16,107 nucleotides of DNA from positions 1-16,107 of the forward strand of contig BNXY01000056.1 in the NCBI GenBank assembly GCA_025999935.1, in the 5' to 3' direction. Every line of letters begins with the position of its first letter. Positions within the stretch are counted from its first letter, which is position 1. Below are positions 1 through 7,377 of the stretch, piece by piece. This DNA comes from Bacteroidia bacterium. Lineage in GTDB: Bacteria > Bacteroidota > Bacteroidia > Bacteroidales > Azobacteroidaceae. The notes below the pieces were generated by a model, which was given only the letters and a program-made list of their open reading frames with translations, was not told where the DNA came from and did no database searches. The position numbers and the translations under genes were made by a program.

Positions 1-156
1 GGAGGTTTTTCCAAACGGTCGCCCGAACAATTGTTCGGCAGAACTTCTCAAAATAGAGTAGTTATATTTGATAAGGGCGTACATAGGATAGGAGATTTGG
101 TAAAAGTCAAAATCAATGAGGCTTCGGCTGCAACTTTATTCGGAGAACCGGTGTAA
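1..156 (+). CDS. miaB: MiaB C-terminus (tRNA methylthiotransferase, TRAM domain), 5' partial
   Basis: The frame is open from the first base and ends at TAA 154-156, giving 51 residues. The segment SKRSPEQLFGRTSQN followed by VVIFDKG, GDLVKVKI and ATLFGE is the typical end of the TRAM RNA-binding domain of MiaB. MiaB is the radical-SAM enzyme that adds a methylthio group to N6-isopentenyladenosine at position 37 of tRNAs. The radical-SAM core and both iron-sulfur cluster sites lie outside the window, so only the C-terminal RNA-binding part is seen. A related methylthiotransferase such as MtaB or RimO is the alternative, but the SKRSxxQLFGRT wording fits MiaB best. Confidence 0.88.
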   Translation, partial: GGFSKRSPEQLFGRTSQNRVVIFDKGVHRIGDLVKVKINEASAATLFGEPV

Positions 157-178
157 GTTTTTTTCTTAAAAAAACTTA
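154..178. repeat. A/T-rich inverted repeat at the miaB stop codon
   Basis: An 11-base arm, 154-164, is perfectly complementary to 168-178, with a 3-base loop. It begins on the miaB stop codon. A U-run follows neither arm, so it is not a classical intrinsic terminator, although it could protect the 3' end or weakly terminate. The role is inferred only from position. Confidence 0.4.
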
Positions 179-206
179 ATTCGCAAAAAAGTTCGCATAT
201 ATTTTG

Positions 207-214
207 TAAATTTG
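207..214 (+). promoter_or_regulatory. Possible -7 element upstream of ftsX
   Basis: TAAATTTG matches the Bacteroidota -7 consensus TAnnTTTG and lies 57 bases before the ftsX start. I do not see a TTTG at the expected distance for the -33 element, so the assignment is weak. Confidence 0.35.
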
Positions 215-271
215 CGCCAAATTCGGGTATTGTATGCTTTTTAAATAAAATTGTATTAATAGGCAAAAAGA

Positions 272-1153
272 ATGAAGAATAAACGTACTGTTTCTCCGGC
301 AACTTTTTTTAATTCAAGGCTAACTGCGACAATCAGTATTTCGCTGGCGCTTTTTTTGCTGGGATTGATTATTTTACTTTTCCTGTTTGCCAATAATCTG
401 TCCACTTATGTAAAAGAAAGCCTTTCGTTCGACATTATTTTGTCGGATGATATTAAGGATGCGCAAGTGGCTGATTTACAGAAGAAGTTGGATAAAACGC
501 TTTTTGTAAAATCGACCGAATTTATTTCAAAAGCAGATGCGGCAAAACAATTGGAGGAAGATTTGGGACAAAGTCCGGAAGAATTTCTGGGATTCAATCC
601 GCTTCCGGCCATGATTGTGGTGCGCTTAAATTCGCAATATGCCAATACGGACAGCCTTTCGGTGATTGAGAAGCAAATCAAAGGTTTTTCCACAGACATC
701 AAAGAACTTGAATACCGGAGAGAATTGATGGATTTAGTAAACGATAATTTGAAAAATGTGGGAGCCATTCTGCTGGGATTGTCGGTCTTGCTGCTTATCA
801 TTTCGTTTGCGCTGATTAACAACACCATTCGTTTGACGATTTATTCAAAGCGCTTTCTGATTCACACCATGAAATTGGTGGGCGCCACTTCCGGGTTTAT
901 CCGCAAACCTTTTATCCGGGCGCATATTTTTTCCGGAATTATCGCGGCATTGATTGCGATTGCTTTGCTGATTTGGCTGTTGCAATATGTTGCAAAAGAT
1001 TTCAGCAGTATTCCGGAAATAATCAATTGGAACACCTTATATATAGTGTTTGGCAGCGTTCTGATTCTGGGTGTTGTAATTTCCATAACGGCGACTTTTT
1101 TAGCCGTCAATAAATACATCCGGATGGATGGCGATGATTTATTTTATATTTGA
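272..1153 (+). CDS. ftsX: FtsX-family cell division permease
   Basis: The 293-residue membrane protein has the FtsX layout. A short cytoplasmic N-terminus is followed by TM1 (about 20-42), a large extracytoplasmic domain (about 43-160), then three TM segments (about 163-184, 218-239 and 257-279) and a short cytoplasmic tail. The permease core around ISFALINNTIRLTIYSKR and MKLVGATSGFIRKPF (residues 178-214) is the FtsX part of the FtsX/MacB family. FtsX pairs with the ATPase FtsE to control peptidoglycan hydrolases at the division site. No ftsE is next to it, which is usual in this phylum. It leads an operon with uppP, consistent with envelope work. The ATG at 272 follows a purine-rich stretch and gives a normal N-terminus. 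The assignment is firm; the partner hydrolase is unknown. Confidence 0.92.
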   Translation: MKNKRTVSPATFFNSRLTATISISLALFLLGLIILLFLFANNLSTYVKESLSFDIILSDDIKDAQVADLQKKLDKTLFVKSTEFISKADAAKQLEEDLGQSPEEFLGFNPLPAMIVVRLNSQYANTDSLSVIEKQIKGFSTDIKELEYRRELMDLVNDNLKNVGAILLGLSVLLLIISFALINNTIRLTIYSKRFLIHTMKLVGATSGFIRKPFIRAHIFSGIIAALIAIALLIWLLQYVAKDFSSIPEIINWNTLYIVFGSVLILGVVISITATFLAVNKYIRMDGDDLFYI

Positions 1154-1171
1154 ACATAAAAACAATAAATA

Positions 1172-1432
1172 ATGGATAAAAAGAATTTTGTATTTGGTAA
1201 AGAAAACTTTATTATTTTGGCAGTCTCGGTTGCCGTTATTATCTTGGGATTTTGGTTGATGTCGGGCGCCAAAACAACGGAAGAAACCGGATTCGACCCT
1301 CGGATATTCGATACCCGGAGAATCGTCGTCGCTCCCATCGTAACCATGATTGGTTTTGCATTGGTCATTTGGGCGATTCTTAAAAAACCGAAAGATACGG
1401 CAGATAATACACCTTTGAAAAATAATAAATAA
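1172..1432 (+). CDS. DUF3098 family small membrane protein
   Basis: The 86-residue protein has two hydrophobic segments, about 13-32 and 52-69. Between them is a polar stretch containing the phrase [12 protein letters not shown] (residues 41-52) that is typical of DUF3098, and the C-terminal tail is lysine- and asparagine-rich. The family is found mainly in Bacteroidota and has no known function. It sits 18 bases after ftsX, and its TAA stop overlaps the uppP ATG by one base (TAATG), which suggests translational coupling. From this position I infer a role near the FtsX or undecaprenyl-phosphate machinery, but nothing in the sequence proves it. Confidence 0.85.
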   Translation: MDKKNFVFGKENFIILAVSVAVIILGFWLMSGAKTTEETGFDPRIFDTRRIVVAPIVTMIGFALVIWAILKKPKDTADNTPLKNNK

Positions 1433-2241
1433 TGGAAGAGTTAAGCTGGCTTCAGGCACTTATCTTGGGAATAGTACAAGGCTTAACGGAATATTTGCCG
1501 GTAAGCAGTAGCGGGCATTTGGCCATCGGCGGCGCCCTGTTCGGATTGAACGGGGAGGAAAACCTGACGTTTACCATCGCGGTACATGCGGCTACGGTTT
1601 TAAGTACCATCGTGGTTTTGTGGAAGGAAATTTTTGACTTGTTGTCGGGATTATTCAAATTTAAATGGAATGAAGAAACGCAATATCTTTTCAAAATTGC
1701 GGTTTCTATGGTTCCGGTCTTAGTCGTGGGACTATTTTTCAAGGATTATGTAGAAGCCTTTTTTGGCGGCGGATTATTGCTGGTCGGCGCCATGTTGTTG
1801 CTGACAGCGGCTTTGCTGTTGTTTTCCTATAATGCCCAATCCGGTTCCAAATCGAAAATTTCTGTTAAGGATGCATTTATTATTGGGCTTTCCCAGGCGG
1901 TTGCCGCCCTTTTTCCGGGTTTATCCCGTTCGGGGACAACCATTTCCACCGGTTTACTGTTAGGAAATAATAAGAAAACGATTGCCCAATTTTCTTTCTT
2001 GATGGTGATCATTCCCATTTTGGGAGAAGCTTTCCTCGATTTGGTAAAAGGTGATTTTTCAGCTTCCCAATCCGGAATCTCTACTACTGCATTGGTCGTT
2101 GGATTTTTGGCGGCATTCATTTCCGGAACCATTGCTTGTAAGTGGATGTTGAATTTAGTGAAGAAAGGGAAATTGATATACTTCGCCTATTATTGTATTG
2201 CAGCAGGCCTTTTGGTTATCGGATTTTCCTTATTTAAATAA
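1432..2241 (+). CDS. uppP: Undecaprenyl-diphosphatase (UppP/BacA)
   Basis: UppP removes one phosphate from undecaprenyl diphosphate, recycling the lipid carrier for peptidoglycan and other envelope glycans; high dosage gives bacitracin resistance. The 269 residues are the normal length. Both family signatures are present: [15 protein letters not shown] at 16-30, with the catalytic glutamate and serine/histidine region, and PGLSRSGTT at 162-170, with the key arginine. About seven to eight hydrophobic segments are visible. The start ATG overlaps the DUF3098 stop, so the gene is probably translated by coupling. No lesion is seen. Confidence 0.96.
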   Translation: MEELSWLQALILGIVQGLTEYLPVSSSGHLAIGGALFGLNGEENLTFTIAVHAATVLSTIVVLWKEIFDLLSGLFKFKWNEETQYLFKIAVSMVPVLVVGLFFKDYVEAFFGGGLLLVGAMLLLTAALLLFSYNAQSGSKSKISVKDAFIIGLSQAVAALFPGLSRSGTTISTGLLLGNNKKTIAQFSFLMVIIPILGEAFLDLVKGDFSASQSGISTTALVVGFLAAFISGTIACKWMLNLVKKGKLIYFAYYCIAAGLLVIGFSLFK

Positions 2242-2246
2242 AAAAC

Positions 2247-2924
2247 ATGGATTTTATTGAAGGAGAAGTTTTATATTTCGACAAACCACTTCATTGGACT
2301 TCTTTTGATTTGGTAAACAAGGTCAGGTATGAAATTTCACGTTTCTTAAAAATAAAAAAAATTAAAGTGGGTCATGCGGGAACATTAGATCCGCTGGCAA
2401 CCGGCGTGTTGATTGTTTGTACCGGTAAAGCGACAAAAAGGATTGATGAATTTCAATACCAAACGAAAGAATATGTTGCTGATTTGTGTTTGGGCGCAAC
2501 CACCCCTTCTTTTGATTTGGAAACGGAAATTGATGCAAGATACGAAACCGCCCATATTACGAAAGAATCGGTAGAAGAAATTCTGCCTCATTTTCTGGGC
2601 AATATAGAACAGATTCCACCGGCTTTTTCGGCTTGCAAGGTAAATGGCAATAAGGCTTACGATTTGGCAAGGAAAGGATTGGAAGTAGATTTGAAACCGA
2701 AGTTGCTGGTTATCGACGAAATAGAATTATTGTCCTTTCAACCGGACGCTATCCGGATACGGGTGGTTTGCAGTAAGGGAACTTATATCCGCGCTTTGGC
2801 AAGAGATATTGGTTTGGCGCTAAATTCGGGCGCACACCTGACAGCTTTGCAACGGACACGAATTGGTAACGCCACTTTAGAGAAATGTTTAAAAATAGAG
2901 GAATTTATAATGCACAACTTATAA
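2247..2924 (+). CDS. truB: tRNA pseudouridine(55) synthase TruB
   Basis: TruB makes pseudouridine at position 55 in the T-loop of tRNAs and also acts as a tRNA folding chaperone. The catalytic motif GHAGTLDPLATG lies at residues 42-53, with Asp48 as the nucleophile. The KEYVADLCLGATTPSFD segment (66-82) and CSKGTYIRALARDIG near residues 175-189 are also typical. At 225 residues it is shorter than the E. coli enzyme (about 314) and ends without a PUA domain, as is common for Bacteroidota TruB. It starts 5 bases after uppP and precedes queA, so it is mid-operon. Confidence 0.95.
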   Translation: MDFIEGEVLYFDKPLHWTSFDLVNKVRYEISRFLKIKKIKVGHAGTLDPLATGVLIVCTGKATKRIDEFQYQTKEYVADLCLGATTPSFDLETEIDARYETAHITKESVEEILPHFLGNIEQIPPAFSACKVNGNKAYDLARKGLEVDLKPKLLVIDEIELLSFQPDAIRIRVVCSKGTYIRALARDIGLALNSGAHLTALQRTRIGNATLEKCLKIEEFIMHNL

Positions 2925-2936
2925 CATATTAATGAA

Positions 2937-3986
2937 ATGAAACTCTCGAAATTTAAGTTTAATCTTCCGCAAGACCAGATTGCTTTGTATCCTGCAAAAA
3001 ACAGGGATGAATCCCGTTTGATGGTCATTCACCTGAAGACGAAAAAAATAGAGCATAAAGTGTTCAAAGACGTTCTGGGTTATTTTGGCGATAAAGATGT
3101 TTTTATTTTCAATGATACCATGGTTTTTCCTGCCCGTTTGTACGGGAATAAAGAAAAAACCGGAGCGAAAATCGAAGTATTCCTGCTGCGTGAGTTGAAT
3201 CAGGATTTAAGGCTTTGGGATGTATTGGTTGACCCCGCCCGTAAAATCCGTATTGGAAACAAACTTTATTTTGGGGAAGACGATTCGATGGTGGCCGAAG
3301 TGATAGACAACACGACTTCAAGGGGACGTACCTTGCGGTTCCTGTACGACGGCCCGCACGACGAATTTAAAAAATCCTTGTACATATTGGGCGAGATGCC
3401 TATTCCCGGTTATATTAACCGGGCGGTAGTTCCCGAAGATGTCGAACGTTATCAAACCATTTTTGCGAAAAATGAAGGAGCGGTTATAGCCCCCGCTGCC
3501 GGTCTGCATTTTAGCCGCGAACTGATGAAGCGTTTGGAAATCAAAGGCGCTGAATTTTCTTATATTACGATACATTCGGGTTTGGGTAATTTCCGCGAAA
3601 TCGATGTGGAAGACTTGACCAAACACAAAATGGATTCGGAAGAAATTATTATCAATGAAGATGCCGTGAAAATCGTCAACCGGGCAAAAGACAACCACAA
3701 ACAGGTTTGTGCAGTAGGTTCTTCCGTCTTGCGGGCGATAGAAAGCACCGTGACCACCAATGGGCACATGAAAGAATATACAGGTTGGACGAATAAATTT
3801 ATTTTCCCGCCCTACGATTTTACGGTGGCGACCAGCCTGATTACCAATTTTCATTTACCGCTTTCAACCATGTTGATGCAAACGGCTGCTTTTGGCGGAT
3901 TCGATTTTATCATCGACATTTACCATCAGGCGATTAAAGACGGTTATCAATTTGGCGCTTACGGAGATGCCATGTTATTGATATAA
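2937..3986 (+). CDS. queA: S-adenosylmethionine:tRNA ribosyltransferase-isomerase (QueA)
   Basis: QueA transfers and isomerises the ribosyl group of SAM onto 7-aminomethyl-7-deazaguanine in tRNA, giving epoxyqueuosine at the wobble position. The 349-residue length is usual. Family motifs are NRDESRLMV (22-30), [13 protein letters not shown] (58-70), [45 protein letters not shown] and [15 protein letters not shown]. The ATG at 2937 lies 12 bases after truB and gives the standard [16 protein letters not shown] beginning. The enzyme uses SAM, whose synthase metK is encoded nearby under separate control. No defect is visible. Confidence 0.96.
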   Translation: MKLSKFKFNLPQDQIALYPAKNRDESRLMVIHLKTKKIEHKVFKDVLGYFGDKDVFIFNDTMVFPARLYGNKEKTGAKIEVFLLRELNQDLRLWDVLVDPARKIRIGNKLYFGEDDSMVAEVIDNTTSRGRTLRFLYDGPHDEFKKSLYILGEMPIPGYINRAVVPEDVERYQTIFAKNEGAVIAPAAGLHFSRELMKRLEIKGAEFSYITIHSGLGNFREIDVEDLTKHKMDSEEIIINEDAVKIVNRAKDNHKQVCAVGSSVLRAIESTVTTNGHMKEYTGWTNKFIFPPYDFTVATSLITNFHLPLSTMLMQTAAFGGFDFIIDIYHQAIKDGYQFGAYGDAMLLI

Positions 3987-3987
3987 A

Positions 3988-4022
3988 CGCAAACCCCTAA
4001 ATCCCCTAAAGGGGACTTTGCG
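3988..4022. repeat. Nested hairpin with CCCCTAAA direct repeats between queA and folK
   Basis: The outer arms CGCAAA (3988-3993) and TTTGCG (4017-4022) pair, and inside them TCCCC (4002-4006) pairs with GGGGA (4011-4015) around a TAAA loop. CCCCTAAA occurs twice in tandem, at 3994-4001 and 4003-4010. There is no U-run after the stem. From memory, C- and G-runs of this kind recur in intergenic spaces of Bacteroidota, so it may be a dispersed element or an attenuator, but this window cannot show that. Confidence 0.5.
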
Positions 4023-4042
4023 GGCGAATATTATTATGGCTT

Positions 4043-4519
4043 ATGAGTAGTCTGGTTTATTTGGCTTTGGGCGCCAATCTGGGCGACCGGGATTTGAATT
4101 TATTGAAAGCAATTGCGCGAATAGCCGAAAGAATAGGAATTTTTTCGGCTATTTCGTCTGTATATGAAACCCCAGCTTGGGGATTTGAATCGGACAATCT
4201 ATTTCTGAATCAGGTGGTTTGTGTGGAAACCGATTTAAGTCCGCAAGAGATATTAACGGAAACCCAAAACATTGAAAAAGAAATCGGTCGCACGGAAAAA
4301 ACCAATCACAGCTATCAAGACCGATTAATCGATATAGACTTGATTCTGTACAACGATCTGGTTTTTAAGTCGGAAACGCTGGAACTTCCCCATCCGCTTT
4401 TCCATCAAAGAATGTTTGTTTTAGAACCCTTGAATGAAATCGCCCCGGAATTGGTGCATCCGATATTAAAAAAGCAGATAAAAATTTTGTTGAATGAATA
4501 TCGTAGTTTAGGTAAATAA
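4043..4519 (+). CDS. folK: 2-amino-4-hydroxy-6-hydroxymethyldihydropteridine diphosphokinase (HPPK)
   Basis: FolK transfers pyrophosphate from ATP to 6-hydroxymethyl-dihydropterin in folate synthesis. The 158-residue length is that of a single-domain HPPK. The N-terminus LALGANLGDR (7-16), SSVYETPAWG (38-47), the signature DRLIDIDL (93-100) with the metal-binding aspartates, and PHP followed by FVLEPL (116-130) are all present. The chosen ATG at 4043 gives the standard MSSLVYLALGANLGD start; an ATG at 4036 is out of frame. It follows queA after a 56-base hairpin-bearing spacer and may share that transcript. It ends about 70 bases before the metK promoter. Confidence 0.94.
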   Translation: MSSLVYLALGANLGDRDLNLLKAIARIAERIGIFSAISSVYETPAWGFESDNLFLNQVVCVETDLSPQEILTETQNIEKEIGRTEKTNHSYQDRLIDIDLILYNDLVFKSETLELPHPLFHQRMFVLEPLNEIAPELVHPILKKQIKILLNEYRSLGK

Positions 4520-4591
4520 TAAAAATAGAATCAGCCAAGTTAGGTATCATATACGATAATCATCGAGAATACAATTTTTACACAAAAAAAA

Positions 4592-4623
4592 TTTGGATAA
4601 TATATAAATGTTTCGTAACTTTG
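4592..4623 (+). promoter_or_regulatory. metK promoter, Bacteroidota type (-33 TTTG / -7 TAACTTTG)
   Basis: TTTG at 4592-4595 and TAACTTTG at 4616-4623 are separated by 20 bases, the spacing expected for the main sigma factor of Bacteroidota (TTTG, about 19-21 bases, TAnnTTTG). This predicts a transcription start near 4628-4631, directly before the riboswitch aptamer. It is the best-formed promoter in the window. Confidence 0.82.
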
Positions 4624-4630
4624 CCCCGTA

Positions 4631-4731
4631 ATTAGAAAAGTGGATAGATTTGTATGCTTGCAACCACAATAAAAAATGCTAAAAACCGGTTTATGCGGTT
4701 TCTTTATTACAAATCACTTCTCTTTTCTGAT
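4631..4731 (+). promoter_or_regulatory. Predicted antiterminator: aptamer 5' half pairs with the terminator's upstream arm
   Basis: AGAAAAG (4634-4640) is complementary to CTTTTCT (4722-4728), and GATTTGTA (4647-4654) to TACAAATC (4708-4715). Between them the two 6-base stretches are equal in length and pair at three of six positions. The outer ends add 4631-4633 with 4729-4731. In total about 21 pairs form over 24 positions. This duplex uses the P1 5' arm and GATTT of the aptamer as well as the 5' arm of the terminator at 4726-4745, so it excludes both. The inner hairpin AAACCG/CGGTTT (4683-4688 with 4696-4701) fits inside it. This is read directly from complementarity; the regulatory role is inferred. 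Confidence 0.7.
4637..4688 (+). ncRNA. SAM-II-like riboswitch aptamer in the metK leader
   Basis: The segment carries the conserved SAM-II elements in order: a P1 arm GTGG (4640-4643), GATTT (4647-4651), TTGCAA (4658-4663), the closing P1 arm CCAC (4664-4667), ATAAA (4669-4673) and GCTAAAAA (4678-4685). These match the well-studied SAM-II (metA motif) core GAUUU, UUGCAA, AUAAA, GCUAAAAA. The pseudoknot can form through GC (4660-4661) with GC (4678-4679) and GT (4652-4653) with AC (4685-4686). SAM-II is known from Proteobacteria and, to my recollection, Bacteroidota. P1 is only 4 bp, with an extra base before GATTT, so this is a slightly divergent member. Placement before SAM synthetase fits feedback by SAM. 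Confidence 0.78.
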
Positions 4732-4752
4732 AAATAATTATCAGATTTTTTT
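4726..4752 (+). terminator. Intrinsic-type terminator in the metK leader
   Basis: TCTGATAA (4726-4733) pairs with TTATCAGA (4738-4745) over 8 bp with an ATAA loop, followed at once by seven T residues (4746-4752). The stem is A/T-rich but the shape is that of a factor-independent terminator. It ends about 20 bases before the metK ATG, so it would cut off metK transcription when formed. I infer that it is the OFF state of the SAM riboswitch. Confidence 0.72.
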
Positions 4753-4771
4753 ATTTTAAAACATTACAATT

Positions 4772-6034
4772 ATGAGTTATTTATTTACCTCGGAATCCGT
4801 ATCGGAAGGGCATCCTGATAAAGTAGCCGATCAGATATCCGATGCGCTGTTAGACCAGTTTTTAGCCTACGATGCCGATTCCAAAGTAGCGTGTGAAACC
4901 TTAGTGACGACCGGACAAGTGGTTTTAGCCGGCGAAGTAAAATCAAAAGCTTATGTGGATGTTCCCGATGTAGCCCGCAGGGTTATCGAAAAAATCGGTT
5001 ATACTAAAAGCGAGTATCAGTTTGAAGCTCAATCCTGCGGGATTTTGAGCGCTATTCACGAACAATCCGGCGATATCAACCGGGGTGTGGAACGGGAAGA
5101 CCCGCTCAATCAAGGCGCCGGCGACCAAGGCATGATGTTCGGTTATGCAACTGCCGAAACTGCCAATTATATGCCGTTGCCTTTGGATCTTTCTCACAGT
5201 TTATTGATTGAATTGGCGAATATCCGTAAAAACGAAATTCATTTGATGCCGTATTTGCGTCCCGACGCCAAATCGCAGGTAACCATTCAATACAATGACG
5301 ACGGCACCCCCGAAAGCATTGATACCATCGTGATTTCTACCCAACACGATGAATTTGCATCGGACGAAGCCATGCAGGCGAAAATCAAAGAGGATGTTAT
5401 CAACATTCTTGTTCCCAGAGTAAAAGCCATTTATCCGGCTCATGTTCAAGCATTATTCAACAATAAAATCAAATATCACGTGAATCCGACCGGCAAATTT
5501 GTAATCGGCGGCCCGCACGGAGATACCGGCTTGACCGGACGGAAAATCATTGTAGATACGTATGGCGGAAAAGGCGCGCACGGCGGCGGCGCATTTTCGG
5601 GAAAAGACCCCTCGAAAGTGGATCGTTCAGCCGCTTATGCCGCACGTCATATTGCTAAAAACTTAGTAGCAGCCGGTGTTTCCGACGAAGTTTTGGTACA
5701 GGTGGCTTATGCGATCGGCGTGGCTGAACCCATGAATATTTTCATCAATACTTACGGAAAAAGTAAAGCCCAACTGAGCGATGGCGAAATTGCCGAAAAA
5801 GTAGCCGCCCTTTTCGATATGCGCCCGAAAGCCATCGAATTAAGGCTGAAGCTCCGCAACCCGATTTATTTGGAAACCGCAGCTTACGGTCACATGGGAC
5901 GTCAACCGGAAACAGTTACTAAAACGTTTACTTCCCGCTATGTCGCAGAACCCACCAAACAAATTGAAGTAGAATTGTTTACATGGGAAAAACTCGACTA
6001 TGTGGATAAAATCAAGGCAGCGCTGAGCATTTGA
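4772..6034 (+). CDS. metK: S-adenosylmethionine synthetase
   Basis: MetK joins methionine and ATP to give SAM plus phosphate and diphosphate; the active enzyme is usually a tetramer. Motifs are [17 protein letters not shown] (9-25, ATP-binding HPDK), [12 protein letters not shown] (115-126), [13 protein letters not shown] (246-258) and [16 protein letters not shown] (271-286), covering all three repeats of the fold. The 420 residues exceed the E. coli enzyme (384), as is usual for Bacteroidota. It stands alone with its own promoter, leader and terminator. No Shine-Dalgarno sequence precedes the ATG, and the region upstream is A/T-rich. The leader carries a SAM-II-like aptamer and a terminator, so feedback by SAM is likely. 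Its product feeds MiaB and QueA, also encoded here. Confidence 0.98.
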   Translation: MSYLFTSESVSEGHPDKVADQISDALLDQFLAYDADSKVACETLVTTGQVVLAGEVKSKAYVDVPDVARRVIEKIGYTKSEYQFEAQSCGILSAIHEQSGDINRGVEREDPLNQGAGDQGMMFGYATAETANYMPLPLDLSHSLLIELANIRKNEIHLMPYLRPDAKSQVTIQYNDDGTPESIDTIVISTQHDEFASDEAMQAKIKEDVINILVPRVKAIYPAHVQALFNNKIKYHVNPTGKFVIGGPHGDTGLTGRKIIVDTYGGKGAHGGGAFSGKDPSKVDRSAAYAARHIAKNLVAAGVSDEVLVQVAYAIGVAEPMNIFINTYGKSKAQLSDGEIAEKVAALFDMRPKAIELRLKLRNPIYLETAAYGHMGRQPETVTKTFTSRYVAEPTKQIEVELFTWEKLDYVDKIKAALSI

Positions 6035-6065
6035 TATAGTTAATTTAACACAAAGTTTTATTATT

Positions 6066-6100
6066 AAACCTGTTAGGTCTTAAAGACCTAACAGGTTTTT
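6066..6100 (+). terminator. Strong palindromic terminator or repeat element after metK
   Basis: A 15-base arm (6066-6080, AAACCTGTTAGGTCT) pairs perfectly with 6084-6098 around a 3-base loop, and the 3' arm ends in a T-run (6096-6100). Placement 31 bases after the metK stop fits transcription termination. The symmetric A/T ends could make it work in both directions. The sequence resembles palindromes I recall from other Bacteroidota intergenic regions, so it may also be a dispersed repeat. Confidence 0.75.
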
Positions 6101-6252
6101 GTACATTGGTTATTATGGAACAAGTACTATCGTATTATTTTTCAGAGGTAGAAGAGTTTTCAAAATCTACTTTCTTTTGGTCTTCTTTTGGGAACACAAT
6201 CAAAATCATTTAAATTTATCCCAAATAATTAAAATCTTTTTACTTTATTTTT

Positions 6253-6260
6253 TACCTTTG
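6253..6260 (+). promoter_or_regulatory. Probable -7 element for the DUF1573-meaB operon
   Basis: TACCTTTG matches TAnnTTTG and lies 43 bases before the ATG at 6304. A clear TTTG is missing at the -33 position. A start site near 6266 would leave a short leader to the ATG at 6304 and would place the upstream TTG at 6274 almost at the 5' end, which favours 6304. The rest of the 6101-6303 spacer is A/T-rich and I see no gene in it. Confidence 0.45.
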
Positions 6261-6303
6261 TGCAAAATTAGAATTGATTTTAGTGACTTTTAAAACAACA
6301 TCT

Positions 6304-7371
6304 ATGACACGCATTTATTTTGCCATAATATGTTTTGCATTGAACTTGAGCGTACTGTGCGCCCAAAATGATAAAATAAGTTTCAATGAAACAACGCATA
6401 ATTTCGGAACAATCGGCGAGGAAAGTGGAAAAGCGAGTTGCGATTTTTTTGTAACCAATAACTCGGACTCTCCGCTTCTGATAACCAATATAAGCGCCAC
6501 TTGCGGATGCACTACGCCTAAATGGACCAAAGAACCCATCGAACCGGGAAAAACAGGGTCAATCACGGTTACTTATAATCCATTGGGGCGTGTAGCTCCT
6601 TTCACAAAACCGGTTACGGTTTATACCAATCAAACTTCTCCGATAGTATTACGTATTGTAGGAGAGGTTGTTAAAGGAAAAGTAAACAATGTGCATCAAT
6701 TTTCGACTAAAGATTATTTGGTGGAATTTGGAAATTATCTGCTAAAAACAAAAGAATTGAACTTTGATAAAATGGCGCCGGGTGAAGTAAAAACGATTCG
6801 ATTGGAAGCGTATAATAAATCCGAAAAAAACATTACCCAACAGATAAAAAAATTGCCAAAGCATATCAAAGTGGTTTTTAGTCCGGCTACCATTCCGGGG
6901 AAAACGGAAGCTACGGTGGATGTAAGTTTTAACGCACAAGAATTTAACCAATACGGACGTTTGAAGGATGAAATTCATATTTTTATTAATGGTGTATCTT
7001 ACGCATTTCCTTATTCGGTAACTATTTTGGATGATTTTGACAAATGGACGGCTACGAAAAGAAGCAATGCCGGAAAAATCAATGTCAATTTCCCCGAACT
7101 TAATTTCGGCAATTTTACCAAAGGAAACAGCCGTACCATTAAAATATCCAATTCCGGTAAAACCAAATTGAATATTCGAAATGTGCAGTCGGATACCCCG
7201 GCGATTACGGTTTCAAAACCCGTTTTCAGTGTTGAACCCGGAGAAATCGTCGAATTGAAAGTGATTGTGGATGAGAAAAAGATAACATCTGCTGTATCCG
7301 CTATCATTTCAATTATTTCGGACGATCCTAAAACGCCTATTTTTGAGTTAACTGTTACTGCAAAACCTTGA
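6304..7371 (+). CDS. Exported DUF1573 domain protein
   Basis: From the ATG at 6304 the protein has 355 residues and opens with a signal peptide (MTRIYFAIICFALNLSVLCA), probably cut before QND. An in-frame TTG at 6274 would place ten residues before it and spoil the signal, so I reject that start. Residues about 24-122 form a DUF1573 domain: FNETTHNFGTIGEESG, then NISATCGCTTPKW, with the CGC at 67-69, and IEPGKTGSITVTYNP. The C-terminal third repeats the immunoglobulin-like pattern (NFGNFTKGNSRTIKISNSG, then VEPGEIVELKV). DUF1573 proteins are abundant in Bacteroidota and have no defined function; an envelope or periplasmic binding role is only inference. It is 6 bases upstream of meaB and probably leads that operon. 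Confidence 0.87.
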   Translation: MTRIYFAIICFALNLSVLCAQNDKISFNETTHNFGTIGEESGKASCDFFVTNNSDSPLLITNISATCGCTTPKWTKEPIEPGKTGSITVTYNPLGRVAPFTKPVTVYTNQTSPIVLRIVGEVVKGKVNNVHQFSTKDYLVEFGNYLLKTKELNFDKMAPGEVKTIRLEAYNKSEKNITQQIKKLPKHIKVVFSPATIPGKTEATVDVSFNAQEFNQYGRLKDEIHIFINGVSYAFPYSVTILDDFDKWTATKRSNAGKINVNFPELNFGNFTKGNSRTIKISNSGKTKLNIRNVQSDTPAITVSKPVFSVEPGEIVELKVIVDEKKITSAVSAIISIISDDPKTPIFELTVTAKP

Positions 7372-7377
7372 AGCTTA

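Noticed and set aside
3318..3854. A 178-codon open frame opposite queA.
   Set aside because: It is fully antisense to conserved QueA motifs and has no domain of its own.
6099..6293. A 64-codon open frame between metK and the DUF1573 gene.
   Set aside because: It begins inside the terminator palindrome, is Phe/Ile/Leu-rich as expected from A/T-rich non-coding DNA, and has no recognisable family.
6274..6303. TTG start at 6274 for the DUF1573 gene.
   Set aside because: It would put ten polar residues before a good signal peptide and lies almost on the predicted transcription start; the ATG at 6304 is better.
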